In this document: in pieces, positions 43,254 through 51,504 of the stretch | Position numbering within the stretch: position 1 is the first letter of the stretch | Layout of the letters: each line of letters opens with the position of its first letter | Assembly (NCBI GenBank): GCA_039201605.1 | Contig: JBCCRO010000014.1 | Span: 1-64,000, forward strand | Length of the DNA stretch: 64,000 nt | Reading direction: 5' to 3' | From: CADEDH01 sp039201605 | Lineage (GTDB): Bacteria; Actinomycetota; Acidimicrobiia; Acidimicrobiales; SZUA-35 | Program-made: the position numbers and the translations under genes | Notes under the pieces: model-generated | What the model was told of the DNA's origin: nothing | The model's database searches: none | What the model saw: only the letters and a program-made list of their open reading frames with translations

Positions 43254-45200
43254 ATGGCCAACCGCCTCGCCCTGCATCGACGAGCATCTGTCGCCGCCCT
43301 GTTGCTGCTCTTCGTCGCGGTCACGATGCTGGCCACCGCCAACGGCCTCGACATCGGTGGCGAGGAGCGAGCGGCCGAGGACGGCGTGGCCCCGGTCGGC
43401 TCCGGCGTCACCCACACCGCCGCCACCGAGGCGGAGTGGGACGCCGCCGTGGCCGCCGCCGTCCCCGGCGACGTCATCCGCCTTACCGCCACGATCAACG
43501 CCCGCCTCGTCTACCGGGGCGACAACGACGGCGGCACCGCCACCGGCGCCCACGGCACGGCGGGCTCGCCGATCGTGATCACGGCCGACCCCGGGGTGTG
43601 GATCGACCCGGGCGACCAGAGCAGTGGGTTCGGGGCCCTCGACATCCTCCACGTGAACCACGTCCACGCCGTCGGGGTCAACGTTCGCAACGCCCAGTTC
43701 GGCATCCGTTGCATGCAGTGCCACGGAAGCGCGGGGAACCCGATCCGCATCGCCGAGTCGACGGTGACCAGCATCGGCCACGCCGGAATCAACGTCGCAG
43801 GCCACTGGAGCACCCACGCGCCGAGTTCGCATGTCCTGGTCGAGGACAACGTGGTCACCTACACCGGTCAGACCCACCCCGAGTTCGGTGAGGGCGTGTA
43901 CATCGGGTACGGCTCGGTCGAGTGGGTCGACGTCACCTCCGATGTGGAGATCACGGGCAACGACATCTCCTACACCGGAGCCGAGGGGATCGACATCAAG
44001 CCCGGGACCCGCGACATCACCGCCAGCGGCAACTTCATCCACGACCTGGCCCCCATCTCGGGTGGCGCCATCTCGGCCCACTACGTCAACGCCACCCCGA
44101 ATCCCCACCCGACGCAGCTCGACCAGGTCACCATCACCGGCAACAGGATCTGGAACGTCAACCTGACCGGCACCTCGGGTTCGAACGACTGGGCCATCTG
44201 GGTGGGCCACGGCGGCGTCGACGTGATCGGCAACACGATCTGGGGCCTGCGCGACCTGCCCGGCTCCGCCCGGGGGATTCGGGTCCGGGCCACGCAGGAC
44301 TTCGGTCCCCACCCGATCAACATCCGGGACAACGTCTTCTGGGCCGCCCAGGGCTGGCTCGCCGAGGGGACCCCGTCCGGCGCCTCCAACGTGGTCGCCT
44401 CCGGCAACTACGGGGTGACGGCCGGCAGCTCGGAGATCCAGGTGACGGCCGCCGACTTCGTCGGCCCGGTCCCGGCCCTCGGCGTCTCCGGCACCGCCGA
44501 TGCCGGTAGCGGCCCGGGCTCGGGCTTCGCCCTCGCAGGCGGCGGGGCCACCACGACCACCACCGCTCCCACGACCACCACCACGACGTCGAGCACCACG
44601 ACGACGGCACCGACGACGACGGCCGCCCCCACCAGCACCACGGCCCCGACGACCACGGTCCCGGTCACCGTCGGCGGCTCGACCACCCCGACTCTCGAGG
44701 TGCCGTCGACCACCACCACGGCCCAGCCCTCGACCACCCCGACCACGGCCGACCCTGCGGAGGGCCTCGACCAGGCGGCCACGACCACCACCGTGTTCAA
44801 GCTTCCCGACCGGCTCGAGCCGGACCCCGATCCCGACACCGGCACGACCCGGCCCGACGAGGTCGAGATCCCCTGGGAGCTGGCGTTCGTCGAGGGTTCG
44901 ATCGGTTCGCTGGCCGAGTCGGCGACCGACCCCCACGGTCTGCCCTCCGGCGTGTCGGGCTCGGTCGGACCGGCCGACTCCAGGGGATCGACCCCCGGCC
45001 CCCACGACCTCGAACTCACCCCCGAGCGGGCCCGTGGCGGTGACCCCGCCGGCGACGGCGAGGGCGAGGTGGCGCTGGCCGACGGCGTCGACCCCGCCGG
45101 CTCCGACCAGGAGCACTGGGTGCCGCTGGTGGTCGCCGCCCTCGCCACGGCGGCCGTCATCGCCGGCGGCGGCGTGGTGATGACCCTCCGCGGTCGCTGA
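43254..45200 (+). CDS. Secreted right-handed beta-helix protein with Thr-rich stalk and C-terminal membrane anchor
   Basis: 648 residues. The signal peptide is residues ~1-27 (basic start, then VAALLLLFVAVTMLATANG). Residues ~55-410 are a parallel beta-helix with repeated short strands and Asn turns (VEITGNDISYTG, ITASGNFIHDL, VTITGNRIWNV, VDVIGNTIWGL), the fold of polysaccharide lyases and hydrolases. A Thr/Ser/Pro stalk covers ~435-520, followed by an acidic region. A final helix (VPLVVAALATAAVIAGGGVVMTL) with a short basic end anchors it. There is no LPXTG motif. Activity on a polysaccharide is likely but no catalytic residues can be named. Confidence 0.78.
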   Translation: MANRLALHRRASVAALLLLFVAVTMLATANGLDIGGEERAAEDGVAPVGSGVTHTAATEAEWDAAVAAAVPGDVIRLTATINARLVYRGDNDGGTATGAHGTAGSPIVITADPGVWIDPGDQSSGFGALDILHVNHVHAVGVNVRNAQFGIRCMQCHGSAGNPIRIAESTVTSIGHAGINVAGHWSTHAPSSHVLVEDNVVTYTGQTHPEFGEGVYIGYGSVEWVDVTSDVEITGNDISYTGAEGIDIKPGTRDITASGNFIHDLAPISGGAISAHYVNATPNPHPTQLDQVTITGNRIWNVNLTGTSGSNDWAIWVGHGGVDVIGNTIWGLRDLPGSARGIRVRATQDFGPHPINIRDNVFWAAQGWLAEGTPSGASNVVASGNYGVTAGSSEIQVTAADFVGPVPALGVSGTADAGSGPGSGFALAGGGATTTTTAPTTTTTTSSTTTTAPTTTAAPTSTTAPTTTVPVTVGGSTTPTLEVPSTTTTAQPSTTPTTADPAEGLDQAATTTTVFKLPDRLEPDPDPDTGTTRPDEVEIPWELAFVEGSIGSLAESATDPHGLPSGVSGSVGPADSRGSTPGPHDLELTPERARGGDPAGDGEGEVALADGVDPAGSDQEHWVPLVVAALATAAVIAGGGVVMTLRGR

Positions 45201-45347
45201 TCGCCCTCCGCGACCAATCGCCGGCCGCCGCCGCAGGTTGCGGGTGCTCGGTGTGACCGGTACCACTGGGCGCGGTGCGGCGGTGGGGAGTCCAACCCAA
45301 GGTCGTCGTACTGGCGGGGGCGGGCGCCGCGGCCGTCGCTAGCCTCG

Positions 45348-45353
45348 TACACT
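45348..45353 (+). promoter_or_regulatory. Candidate -10 box for the epimerase operon
   Basis: TACACT (TANNNT) lies 53 bp before the GTG start of the epimerase gene at 45407, within a 206-bp gap. No good -35 box is seen. Confidence 0.3.
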
Positions 45354-45406
45354 CGGGGCGCCGTCCGGGGAGCCGGACCTAGACCAGTTGGAAGAGCTGA
45401 GGCCTG

Positions 45407-46477
45407 GTGGAGATCGCAATCATCACCGGATCCGGAGGGCTCATCGGAGCCCAAGCCGTCCGGTACTTCTCGTCCGAGTTCGACGTCGTCATCGGCGTCG
45501 ACAACAACATGCGTGCCTACTTCTTCGGCGATGAAGCGTCGACGTCGTGGGCGGTGTCGGAGCACCAGCAACAGCTGGCCAACTACCGACACGAGGATCT
45601 CGACATCCGTGATCGAGACGGCGTGGCCAAGCTGTTCGCCACCTATGGCGGCGACATCAGCCTGGTGGTGCACACCGCGGCCCAGCCGTCGCACGACTGG
45701 GCGGCCAAGGAGCCCTTCACCGACTTCGAGGTGAACGCCACCGGCACACTGAACCTGCTGGAGGCCACCCGCCAACACGCCCCGGAGGCGGTGTTCATCT
45801 TCACCTCGACCAACAAGGTCTACGGCGACACCCCCAACCGGCTGCCCCTCGTCGAGCTGGAGCAGCGGTGGGAGATCGACGCCGAGCACGAGTGGTTCGA
45901 GCACGGCATCCCCGAGGAGATGTCGCTCGACAACTCGACCCACAGCCTTTTCGGCGCCTCGAAGGTGGCGGCCGACGTGCTCTGCCAGGAGTACGGCCGC
46001 TACTTCGGCCTCAAGACCGGCACCTTCCGTGGGGGTTGCCTCACCGGCCCCGGCCACTCCGGGGCCCAGCTGCACGGCTTCCTGGCCTACCTGATGAAGT
46101 GCACGGCCACCGGCGAGCCGTACACGGTGTTCGGCTACAAGGGCAAACAGGTACGGGACAACATCCACGCCGATGACCTGGTCAACGCCTTCGACGTGTT
46201 CCGCAAGGACCCGAAGCCGGGCGAGGCCTACAACATCGGCGGCGGGCGCCACGCCAACTGCTCGATGCTGGAGGCCATCGACCTCTGCCAGGAGATCGCC
46301 GGCAAGGAACTCGACTGGTCCTACACCGAGGACAACCGGATCGGCGATCACATCTGGTGGATCTCCGATATCCGCAAGTTCGGCGACCACTACCCGTCGT
46401 TCAAGCTGCAGTACGACATCAAGGGCATCCTCACCGACATCCATCGCCACGGTGTCGACCGGTGGGAGGCGTCATGA
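45407..46477 (+). CDS. NAD-dependent epimerase, CDP-paratose 2-epimerase (tyvelose epimerase)-like
   Basis: Extended short-chain dehydrogenase, 356 residues, GTG start. NAD loop IAIITGSGGLIGAQAVRYF; active site region FTSTNKVYGDTPNRLPLVELE, whose STNKVYGD form is characteristic of the RfbE-type CDP-tyvelose epimerases; LFGASKVAADVLCQEYG carries the Lys, but the Tyr of the usual YxxxK is replaced (S-L-F-G-A-S-K). TGTFRGGCLTGPGHSGAQLHGFLAYL is also typical. It probably acts on a product of the rfbF/rfbG pathway. It overlaps the next gene (ATGA). Confidence 0.82.
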   Translation: MEIAIITGSGGLIGAQAVRYFSSEFDVVIGVDNNMRAYFFGDEASTSWAVSEHQQQLANYRHEDLDIRDRDGVAKLFATYGGDISLVVHTAAQPSHDWAAKEPFTDFEVNATGTLNLLEATRQHAPEAVFIFTSTNKVYGDTPNRLPLVELEQRWEIDAEHEWFEHGIPEEMSLDNSTHSLFGASKVAADVLCQEYGRYFGLKTGTFRGGCLTGPGHSGAQLHGFLAYLMKCTATGEPYTVFGYKGKQVRDNIHADDLVNAFDVFRKDPKPGEAYNIGGGRHANCSMLEAIDLCQEIAGKELDWSYTEDNRIGDHIWWISDIRKFGDHYPSFKLQYDIKGILTDIHRHGVDRWEAS

Positions 46478-47250
46478 CGGCAACGGTCGAGATGGGGGAC
46501 AAGGTCGACCTGTTCGGGGTCGGCATCACCGTCACCACCTATGACGACGCCACCGAGCGCATCATGGCGGCCGCCCGCGAGCGTCGCTCGTACGCCGTCT
46601 CCGCCCTGGCGGTGCACGGTCTGATGGAGGCGGTGGACGACGACGGCTTCCGCCGGCTGGTCAACAACATCGATCTCGTGACCCCCGACGGCCAGCCGGT
46701 CCGCTGGGCCATGAACACCCTCCACGGCACCGCCCTCGACGACCGGGTCTACGGTCCCGACCTCACCTGGCACGTCATCGAGGCCGCCGCCGCCGAAGGC
46801 ATCGGCATCTTCCTGTTCGGCTCGACCGAGGAGACCTGCGAGCTCTTCGTGGCCGAGATCAAGCGCCGCTTCCCCTCGGCCGTGATCGCCGGCGTCCAGT
46901 CGGATCGCTTCCGGGAACCCACCCCCGAGGAGGACGAGGCCGACATCGCCACCATCAACGACTCCGGGGCCGGCGTCGTCCTCGTCGGTCGGGGTTGCCC
47001 CCGCCAGGAGCGCTGGGTGGCCACCCACCAGGGCAAGGTCAACGCCGCCATGCTGGCCGTCGGCGCCGCCTTTGACTACGGCGCCGGGACGCTGTCCTCG
47101 CCGCCGGCGTGGATGCAGCGGGTCGGCCTGCAGTGGCTCTACCGCCTGCTGCAGGAGCCCGGCCGCCTGTGGCGCCGGTACCTGATCACCAACAGCAAGT
47201 TCCTGTACTCCTTCGGTCGGGCCCTGCCCGGCCGTCTGCGTCGCAGCTGA
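46474..47250 (+). CDS. WecG/TagA/CpsF-family glycosyltransferase (GT26)
   Basis: 258 residues. The GT26 pattern is clear: VDLFGVGITVTTYDDATERIMAAA, NNIDLVTPDGQPVRWAMN, RVYGPDLTW, IFLFGSTEETCELFVAEIKRRFP, VLVGRGCPRQERWVATHQGKVN and AVGAAFDYGAGTLSSPPAWMQRVGLQWLYRLLQEP. Members add ManNAc or related sugars to a lipid-linked primer at the membrane. The basic C-terminus (RLWRRYLI...) fits peripheral membrane binding. Translationally coupled to the epimerase. Confidence 0.9.
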   Translation: MTATVEMGDKVDLFGVGITVTTYDDATERIMAAARERRSYAVSALAVHGLMEAVDDDGFRRLVNNIDLVTPDGQPVRWAMNTLHGTALDDRVYGPDLTWHVIEAAAAEGIGIFLFGSTEETCELFVAEIKRRFPSAVIAGVQSDRFREPTPEEDEADIATINDSGAGVVLVGRGCPRQERWVATHQGKVNAAMLAVGAAFDYGAGTLSSPPAWMQRVGLQWLYRLLQEPGRLWRRYLITNSKFLYSFGRALPGRLRRS

Positions 47251-47316
47251 TCCTGCCGCCTGTCGGCGGTCCGGCCCCCAGTGGCGACGGGGCCGTCTCC
47301 GAGGACCGATGACCGT

Positions 47317-48615
47317 ATGATCCGCCGTCTCACCGCCCGCCTGGCCGCCGTCGGCCCCGAGGGCCTGGCCCAGCGCGCCGGATGGGCCGGGATCGTCGAG
47401 GTGTTGCAGCTGGTCAGCTCGCTGCTGGTCTTCGGCGCCCTGGTCAAGGTGCTCTCGGTCGAGGCCTACGGTCAGATGACGGCCACCTTGAGCGTGGCGA
47501 TGGCCGCCACCAGCCTCGGCGGCTTCGGGGCCCACGTGCTGCTGATCAAGCGGGTCTCCCAGGGCATGGACCTGCAGCAGGCGTGGCGTCGGGCCACGTC
47601 GGCCTCGATCATCACCCTCGGCCTCACCTCGGTCCTGCTGATCGCGCTGCAACCCCTCGTCCTGCGCAACGTCGACCGCTCGGTCGTGATCCTGTTCGTC
47701 ATCTCCCAGGCCAACTTCTTCACCCTCACCGAGCTGGCGGTGTACGTCGGCAACGGCACTCGACGGCTCAAGGAGGCGGCCCAGATCCGGCTGCTGGTCG
47801 TACTGTGCCGCCTGGGGGCGCTCGGGTGGTTCGTGCTGTTCGGTGGGGGGTCGCTCCTGGCCTGGGCCTGGGCCAGCTTCGTATCATTCGGCATCGCCGT
47901 GGTGCTGGCCTTCGGCTACATCTGGCGGGTGTTCGGCGCCTCGCCCGGCCTGCGGTTCCTCAGCTTCGCCGACCTGCGGGAGGGAGCGCCCTTCGCCGCC
48001 AACTCCGGCTCGGAGAGCCTGGTCGACGTGTCGGATCGGCCGATGCTCTCGGGCTACGGGCACGAGAACGACGCCGGTATCTACGGAGCCGCAGGCCGAA
48101 TCGTGCAGTTCGGCTACCTGCCGCTGCGGATCGTGATGCGGGCCAGCGACGCCGACCTGTTCGAAGCGGGCAAGCACGGGATCCGTCCCGCCCTCCGGGT
48201 GACCCGTTCCCTGGTTCCCCCGATGGCCGCCCTCGGCGCCGCTGTCGGCGTGGGCATGGCCCTGTTCGCGCCGCTGGTGCCGCTGCTGGCCGGCGACGAC
48301 TGGAACGAGGCCGTCGACGCCATCCGACTCCTCGGCGCCCTGCCGCTCATCCGGGCCCTGCAGTACCTGATGGGCAACGCCCTCAGCGCCTCGGACAACC
48401 AGTGGTGGCGGGTCTACGCCACGCTCAGCGCCGCCGCCGTCAACTTCGGCCTCAACCTGTGGTTGCTGCCCGACGGCACCTGGCGCACGGCGGTGTTCAC
48501 CACGATGGTCAGCGAGCTGTACCTCACCGCCGTCCTCGCCCTGATCGCCGTCGGCCTCAGCGCCCGAGACGCAAGGGGAGCGCCCCCGCCGACACGACAG
48601 TCCCTATCCGTGTAG
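47317..48615 (+). CDS. Wzx-like polysaccharide flippase, copy 2
   Basis: 432 residues from ATG 47317 (GAGGA at 47301-47305, 11 bp away); GTG 47281 would add 12 residues. About twelve hydrophobic helices, with the polysaccharide transporter N-terminus ELVSS-like VEVLQLVSSLLVFGALVKVLSVEAYGQM. It differs markedly from the flippase at 28 kb. It follows the GT26 gene and precedes a beta-helix lipoprotein; it presumably exports a lipid-linked repeat unit. Confidence 0.82.
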   Translation: MIRRLTARLAAVGPEGLAQRAGWAGIVEVLQLVSSLLVFGALVKVLSVEAYGQMTATLSVAMAATSLGGFGAHVLLIKRVSQGMDLQQAWRRATSASIITLGLTSVLLIALQPLVLRNVDRSVVILFVISQANFFTLTELAVYVGNGTRRLKEAAQIRLLVVLCRLGALGWFVLFGGGSLLAWAWASFVSFGIAVVLAFGYIWRVFGASPGLRFLSFADLREGAPFAANSGSESLVDVSDRPMLSGYGHENDAGIYGAAGRIVQFGYLPLRIVMRASDADLFEAGKHGIRPALRVTRSLVPPMAALGAAVGVGMALFAPLVPLLAGDDWNEAVDAIRLLGALPLIRALQYLMGNALSASDNQWWRVYATLSAAAVNFGLNLWLLPDGTWRTAVFTTMVSELYLTAVLALIAVGLSARDARGAPPPTRQSLSV

Positions 48616-48640
48616 TTCCCGCAACCCAGGAGTACCGACC

Positions 48641-50116
48641 TTGTCCCGCCGCACAAGTCGATCCCGCCCCGCCTCCATCCGCCGCCGTCGGTCTTCGCCG
48701 ACCTCGACGCCTCCACGGGGTCCGCTCCGGCGCGCCGCCGTCGTCGGTCTGGTCGGCCTGACCGCCTGCTCCGGCAGCGATGTCAGCGCCCCGGTGACCA
48801 CCGTGATCGAACCCGATCGGGTGGTGTCGGAACAGGTGCGGGGCGCCGTTCTGCCCGAGATCGTGGCCGCCCCCTCCCAGGAGGACGTGGAGACCGACAC
48901 CGACCCCGCCACCTTCTTCGTCAGCCCCGAGACCGGGGACGACGCCAATGACGGGCAGACCCCCGCCGCCCCCTTCGCCACCCTGCAGGGAGCGCTCGAC
49001 CGGATGGAGCCCGGCCAGACCCTCTACCTGCTGTCCGGCCGCTACGACGAGACGACCGAGCCGGGCAACGCCCACTACACGATCGACGTGAGCGGCACGG
49101 CCGAGAGCTGGATCCGGGTGACGGCGGCCCCCGGGGCCGAGCCCGAGATCGTGGCCAACGACGGCAACGGTCTCGTGGTGCGAGGCGACTACGTCGAGGT
49201 GAGCGGGATCCGGGTCCGGGGGGAGGGGTTCGGGGTCGACAACGCGTACGGCTGGGGGATGCTGATCCGCAACTCCCACCACGTCCGACTGGCCGACAAC
49301 GTCATCTCCGACATGGCCGTCGGCGGGATCGCCAGCGTCGAGTCGTCCAACCTCGAGATCGTGGCCAACGAGGTGTTCGACAACGCCTTCTGGGGCACCG
49401 AGCAGGGGAGCGGGATCTCGTTCTGGCACTCGGTCGACAACGGCGACGGTCCCGATGCCGACGGCTACCACGATCGCATCATCGGCAACGTGGTCTACCG
49501 CAACGAGAACCGGGTCTACTCCCGCTGGCACACCGACAAGGACACGATCACCGACGGCAACGGGATCATCATCGACCAGACCGACGAGACCGGTTACACC
49601 GGCCGGATCCTGGTGGCCAACAACCTGGTGTTCGACAACGGCGGTCGGGCGGTCCTCGTGCTCGAATCGTCGTGGGTCGACATCATCCACAACACCGCCT
49701 ACCACAACGGTCGGACCGCCACTCTGGAGGGCGGGCCGGTGGAGATCGCCGCCGGTGAGGCCGAAGGCGTGCGGGTGCTGAACAACCTCCTCTGGGCCCG
49801 CAACGGCGTGCCCCCGTTCTCCGTCGACGATTCGGCCGACGTGGAGATGGGGGGCAACGTGCTGGTGACCGACACCGGGCGGGGGCCGGCCACCGTCCTC
49901 GACCTGGTGATCATCAACGACGCCGGTCTCGTCGCCCCCGGTGTCGATCCGGTGTCGGCCGACTTCCGCCCCTTCCCCACGAGCGTGGTCGTAGGCCATG
50001 CGCTGGTCACCGACCCTCGCATCCCGGCCGACATCGACGGTGTGGCCCGGCCGGCGGCCGAGGCCTCGGCCGGTGCCTACGAGGTGGGGGTGGGCACCAG
50101 CTCGGTCGGCGACTGA
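48641..50116 (+). CDS. Beta-helix lipoprotein, polysaccharide lyase-like
   Basis: 491 residues from TTG 48641. An Arg-rich start and short hydrophobic stretch lead to the lipobox LTAC, so the mature protein starts at a lipidated Cys near residue 43. TFFVSPETGDDANDGQTPAAPFATLQGAL is the usual N-cap of DUF1565-type and pectate-lyase-like right-handed beta-helices, and repeated rungs follow (VRLADNVISDM, LEIVANEVFDN, DRIIGNVVYRN, ILVANNLVFDN). The gene overlaps the convergent polymerase by 40 bp. A lyase or carbohydrate-binding role is likely; catalytic residues are not identifiable. Confidence 0.8.
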   Translation: MSRRTSRSRPASIRRRRSSPTSTPPRGPLRRAAVVGLVGLTACSGSDVSAPVTTVIEPDRVVSEQVRGAVLPEIVAAPSQEDVETDTDPATFFVSPETGDDANDGQTPAAPFATLQGALDRMEPGQTLYLLSGRYDETTEPGNAHYTIDVSGTAESWIRVTAAPGAEPEIVANDGNGLVVRGDYVEVSGIRVRGEGFGVDNAYGWGMLIRNSHHVRLADNVISDMAVGGIASVESSNLEIVANEVFDNAFWGTEQGSGISFWHSVDNGDGPDADGYHDRIIGNVVYRNENRVYSRWHTDKDTITDGNGIIIDQTDETGYTGRILVANNLVFDNGGRAVLVLESSWVDIIHNTAYHNGRTATLEGGPVEIAAGEAEGVRVLNNLLWARNGVPPFSVDDSADVEMGGNVLVTDTGRGPATVLDLVIINDAGLVAPGVDPVSADFRPFPTSVVVGHALVTDPRIPADIDGVARPAAEASAGAYEVGVGTSSVGD

Positions 50117-51504
50117 CCGTCGGCCAGCAGGTCGATGGTGTCGTTCCCATCGGGGTGACCGGTGAAGGCACCGACCCCGGCGGGAAGGGCCGAGCCCGGG
50201 CCGAGCGGCTGATCGTCGGTCAGGCCGATGTCCCGCCGGTAGCGCAGGTGGAACCCGACCGACAGCACGGCCACCACCATCATCATCCAGGCCAGCGTGT
50301 TGGAGGTGACTCCCGACTCGGTGATCGAGATCAGCAGCACGGTAGTGAGAAAGGTGAGGGGCCACAGGCCGACGGCGCCCGGCACCACGGCCACGATCTT
50401 GATGGCCCGGGACACCGTGCGCAGGTAGAGCACAAGGAAGATGATGGCGCCCAGCACGCCGACCTCCAGAGCGATGTGGAGCAGTGCGTTGTGGGCGTGG
50501 CTCGGGTTCCAGCGGGACTGGATCCACAGCTCGTGAACCGGGCTGAAGTAGCCGCCGAAGGCGGCGCCGTAGCCGTAGCCGATGGGCCAGCGCTCGGTGA
50601 AGATCGGGTACAGCTGCTGCCACATCGGCACCCGACCGGTCAGGGTGACGTCCTTGTCCAGCCACTGGGCCAGCAGGGCGATGTTGGCCGTGGCGAAGGC
50701 GGCGGCGAAGATCCCACTCCCGGCCATCGACATGATCACCGCACCCCGGAGGGTTCGACGGCCGCGGAACAGGTGGTAGACGAACATCAGACACGCCGGC
50801 CCGGCGGTGGCCAGGAGCATGGTCTTCGACTCCGAGCCCCACAGCAGATACGTCAGGATGCCGATCGCCGGCAGGTAGAGGATGCGACCGGTGCGGTGCG
50901 ACCGGGAGGCGATCATCAGGGTGGGGATGCCGACCACGGCCACGAAGCCCAGGGCGTTCTTCTGGGCGAACACACCGGTGAGGTTGCCACCTCGATCGAT
51001 GGCGAACTCGGGGAAGGCGAGGACGAAGGCCAGGTTGAGCACTGCGCTGAGCACGAACATGATCGCCAGCAGCCGAATGATCTGGTCGAGGGCGAAGCGC
51101 ATCACCAGGTACGAGCCGTAGGCGGTGACGGCGATGAAGGCGACGGCGGCGTTGAACGTCTCGGCCGGGTCGGCCGACCAGAACAGCGAGGCGAACGTCA
51201 GCCCCGAGAACACGTAGATCAGGGGTTCGAGCCGGATCATGCTGATCAGGAGGTCGATACTGCCCGCCACCCGGGCGAAGGCCACGGCGATCAGGGCCAG
51301 CTCGACGGCCACGATCAGGGGATTGGACGCCTCCAACAGGTCGGACCGGGAGCGGAACCAGTCGGTCGGATCCTGATGGAGGAACACGAACGTCGTCAGC
51401 ACCACCATCACCTGTTCGAACAGCCCGGCCTGGGCCGCGGTGACGACCCGTCGGTAGCTGGGTGCGAGGGTGGCGCTCTGTGCGGCGGGCAGAGCGAGCG
51501 TCAT
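50077..51504 (-). CDS. O-antigen ligase/polymerase-like membrane protein, copy 2
   Basis: 475 residues with about ten to twelve helices. The Wzy_C/WaaL region is present: LTGRVPMWQQLYPIFTERWPIGYGYGAAFGGYF, then RWNPSHAHNALLHIALEVGVLGAIIFLVLYL, with Arg and His in the expected extracytoplasmic loop. The C-terminal ~50 residues are polar and disordered. Its ATG shares one base with the stop of the upstream Wzc-like gene (TGATG), so polymerase and chain-length regulator are co-translated. The final 40 bp lie antisense to the lipoprotein gene. Confidence 0.83.
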   Translation of the reverse strand: MTLALPAAQSATLAPSYRRVVTAAQAGLFEQVMVVLTTFVFLHQDPTDWFRSRSDLLEASNPLIVAVELALIAVAFARVAGSIDLLISMIRLEPLIYVFSGLTFASLFWSADPAETFNAAVAFIAVTAYGSYLVMRFALDQIIRLLAIMFVLSAVLNLAFVLAFPEFAIDRGGNLTGVFAQKNALGFVAVVGIPTLMIASRSHRTGRILYLPAIGILTYLLWGSESKTMLLATAGPACLMFVYHLFRGRRTLRGAVIMSMAGSGIFAAAFATANIALLAQWLDKDVTLTGRVPMWQQLYPIFTERWPIGYGYGAAFGGYFSPVHELWIQSRWNPSHAHNALLHIALEVGVLGAIIFLVLYLRTVSRAIKIVAVVPGAVGLWPLTFLTTVLLISITESGVTSNTLAWMMMVVAVLSVGFHLRYRRDIGLTDDQPLGPGSALPAGVGAFTGHPDGNDTIDLLADGQSPTELVPTPTS

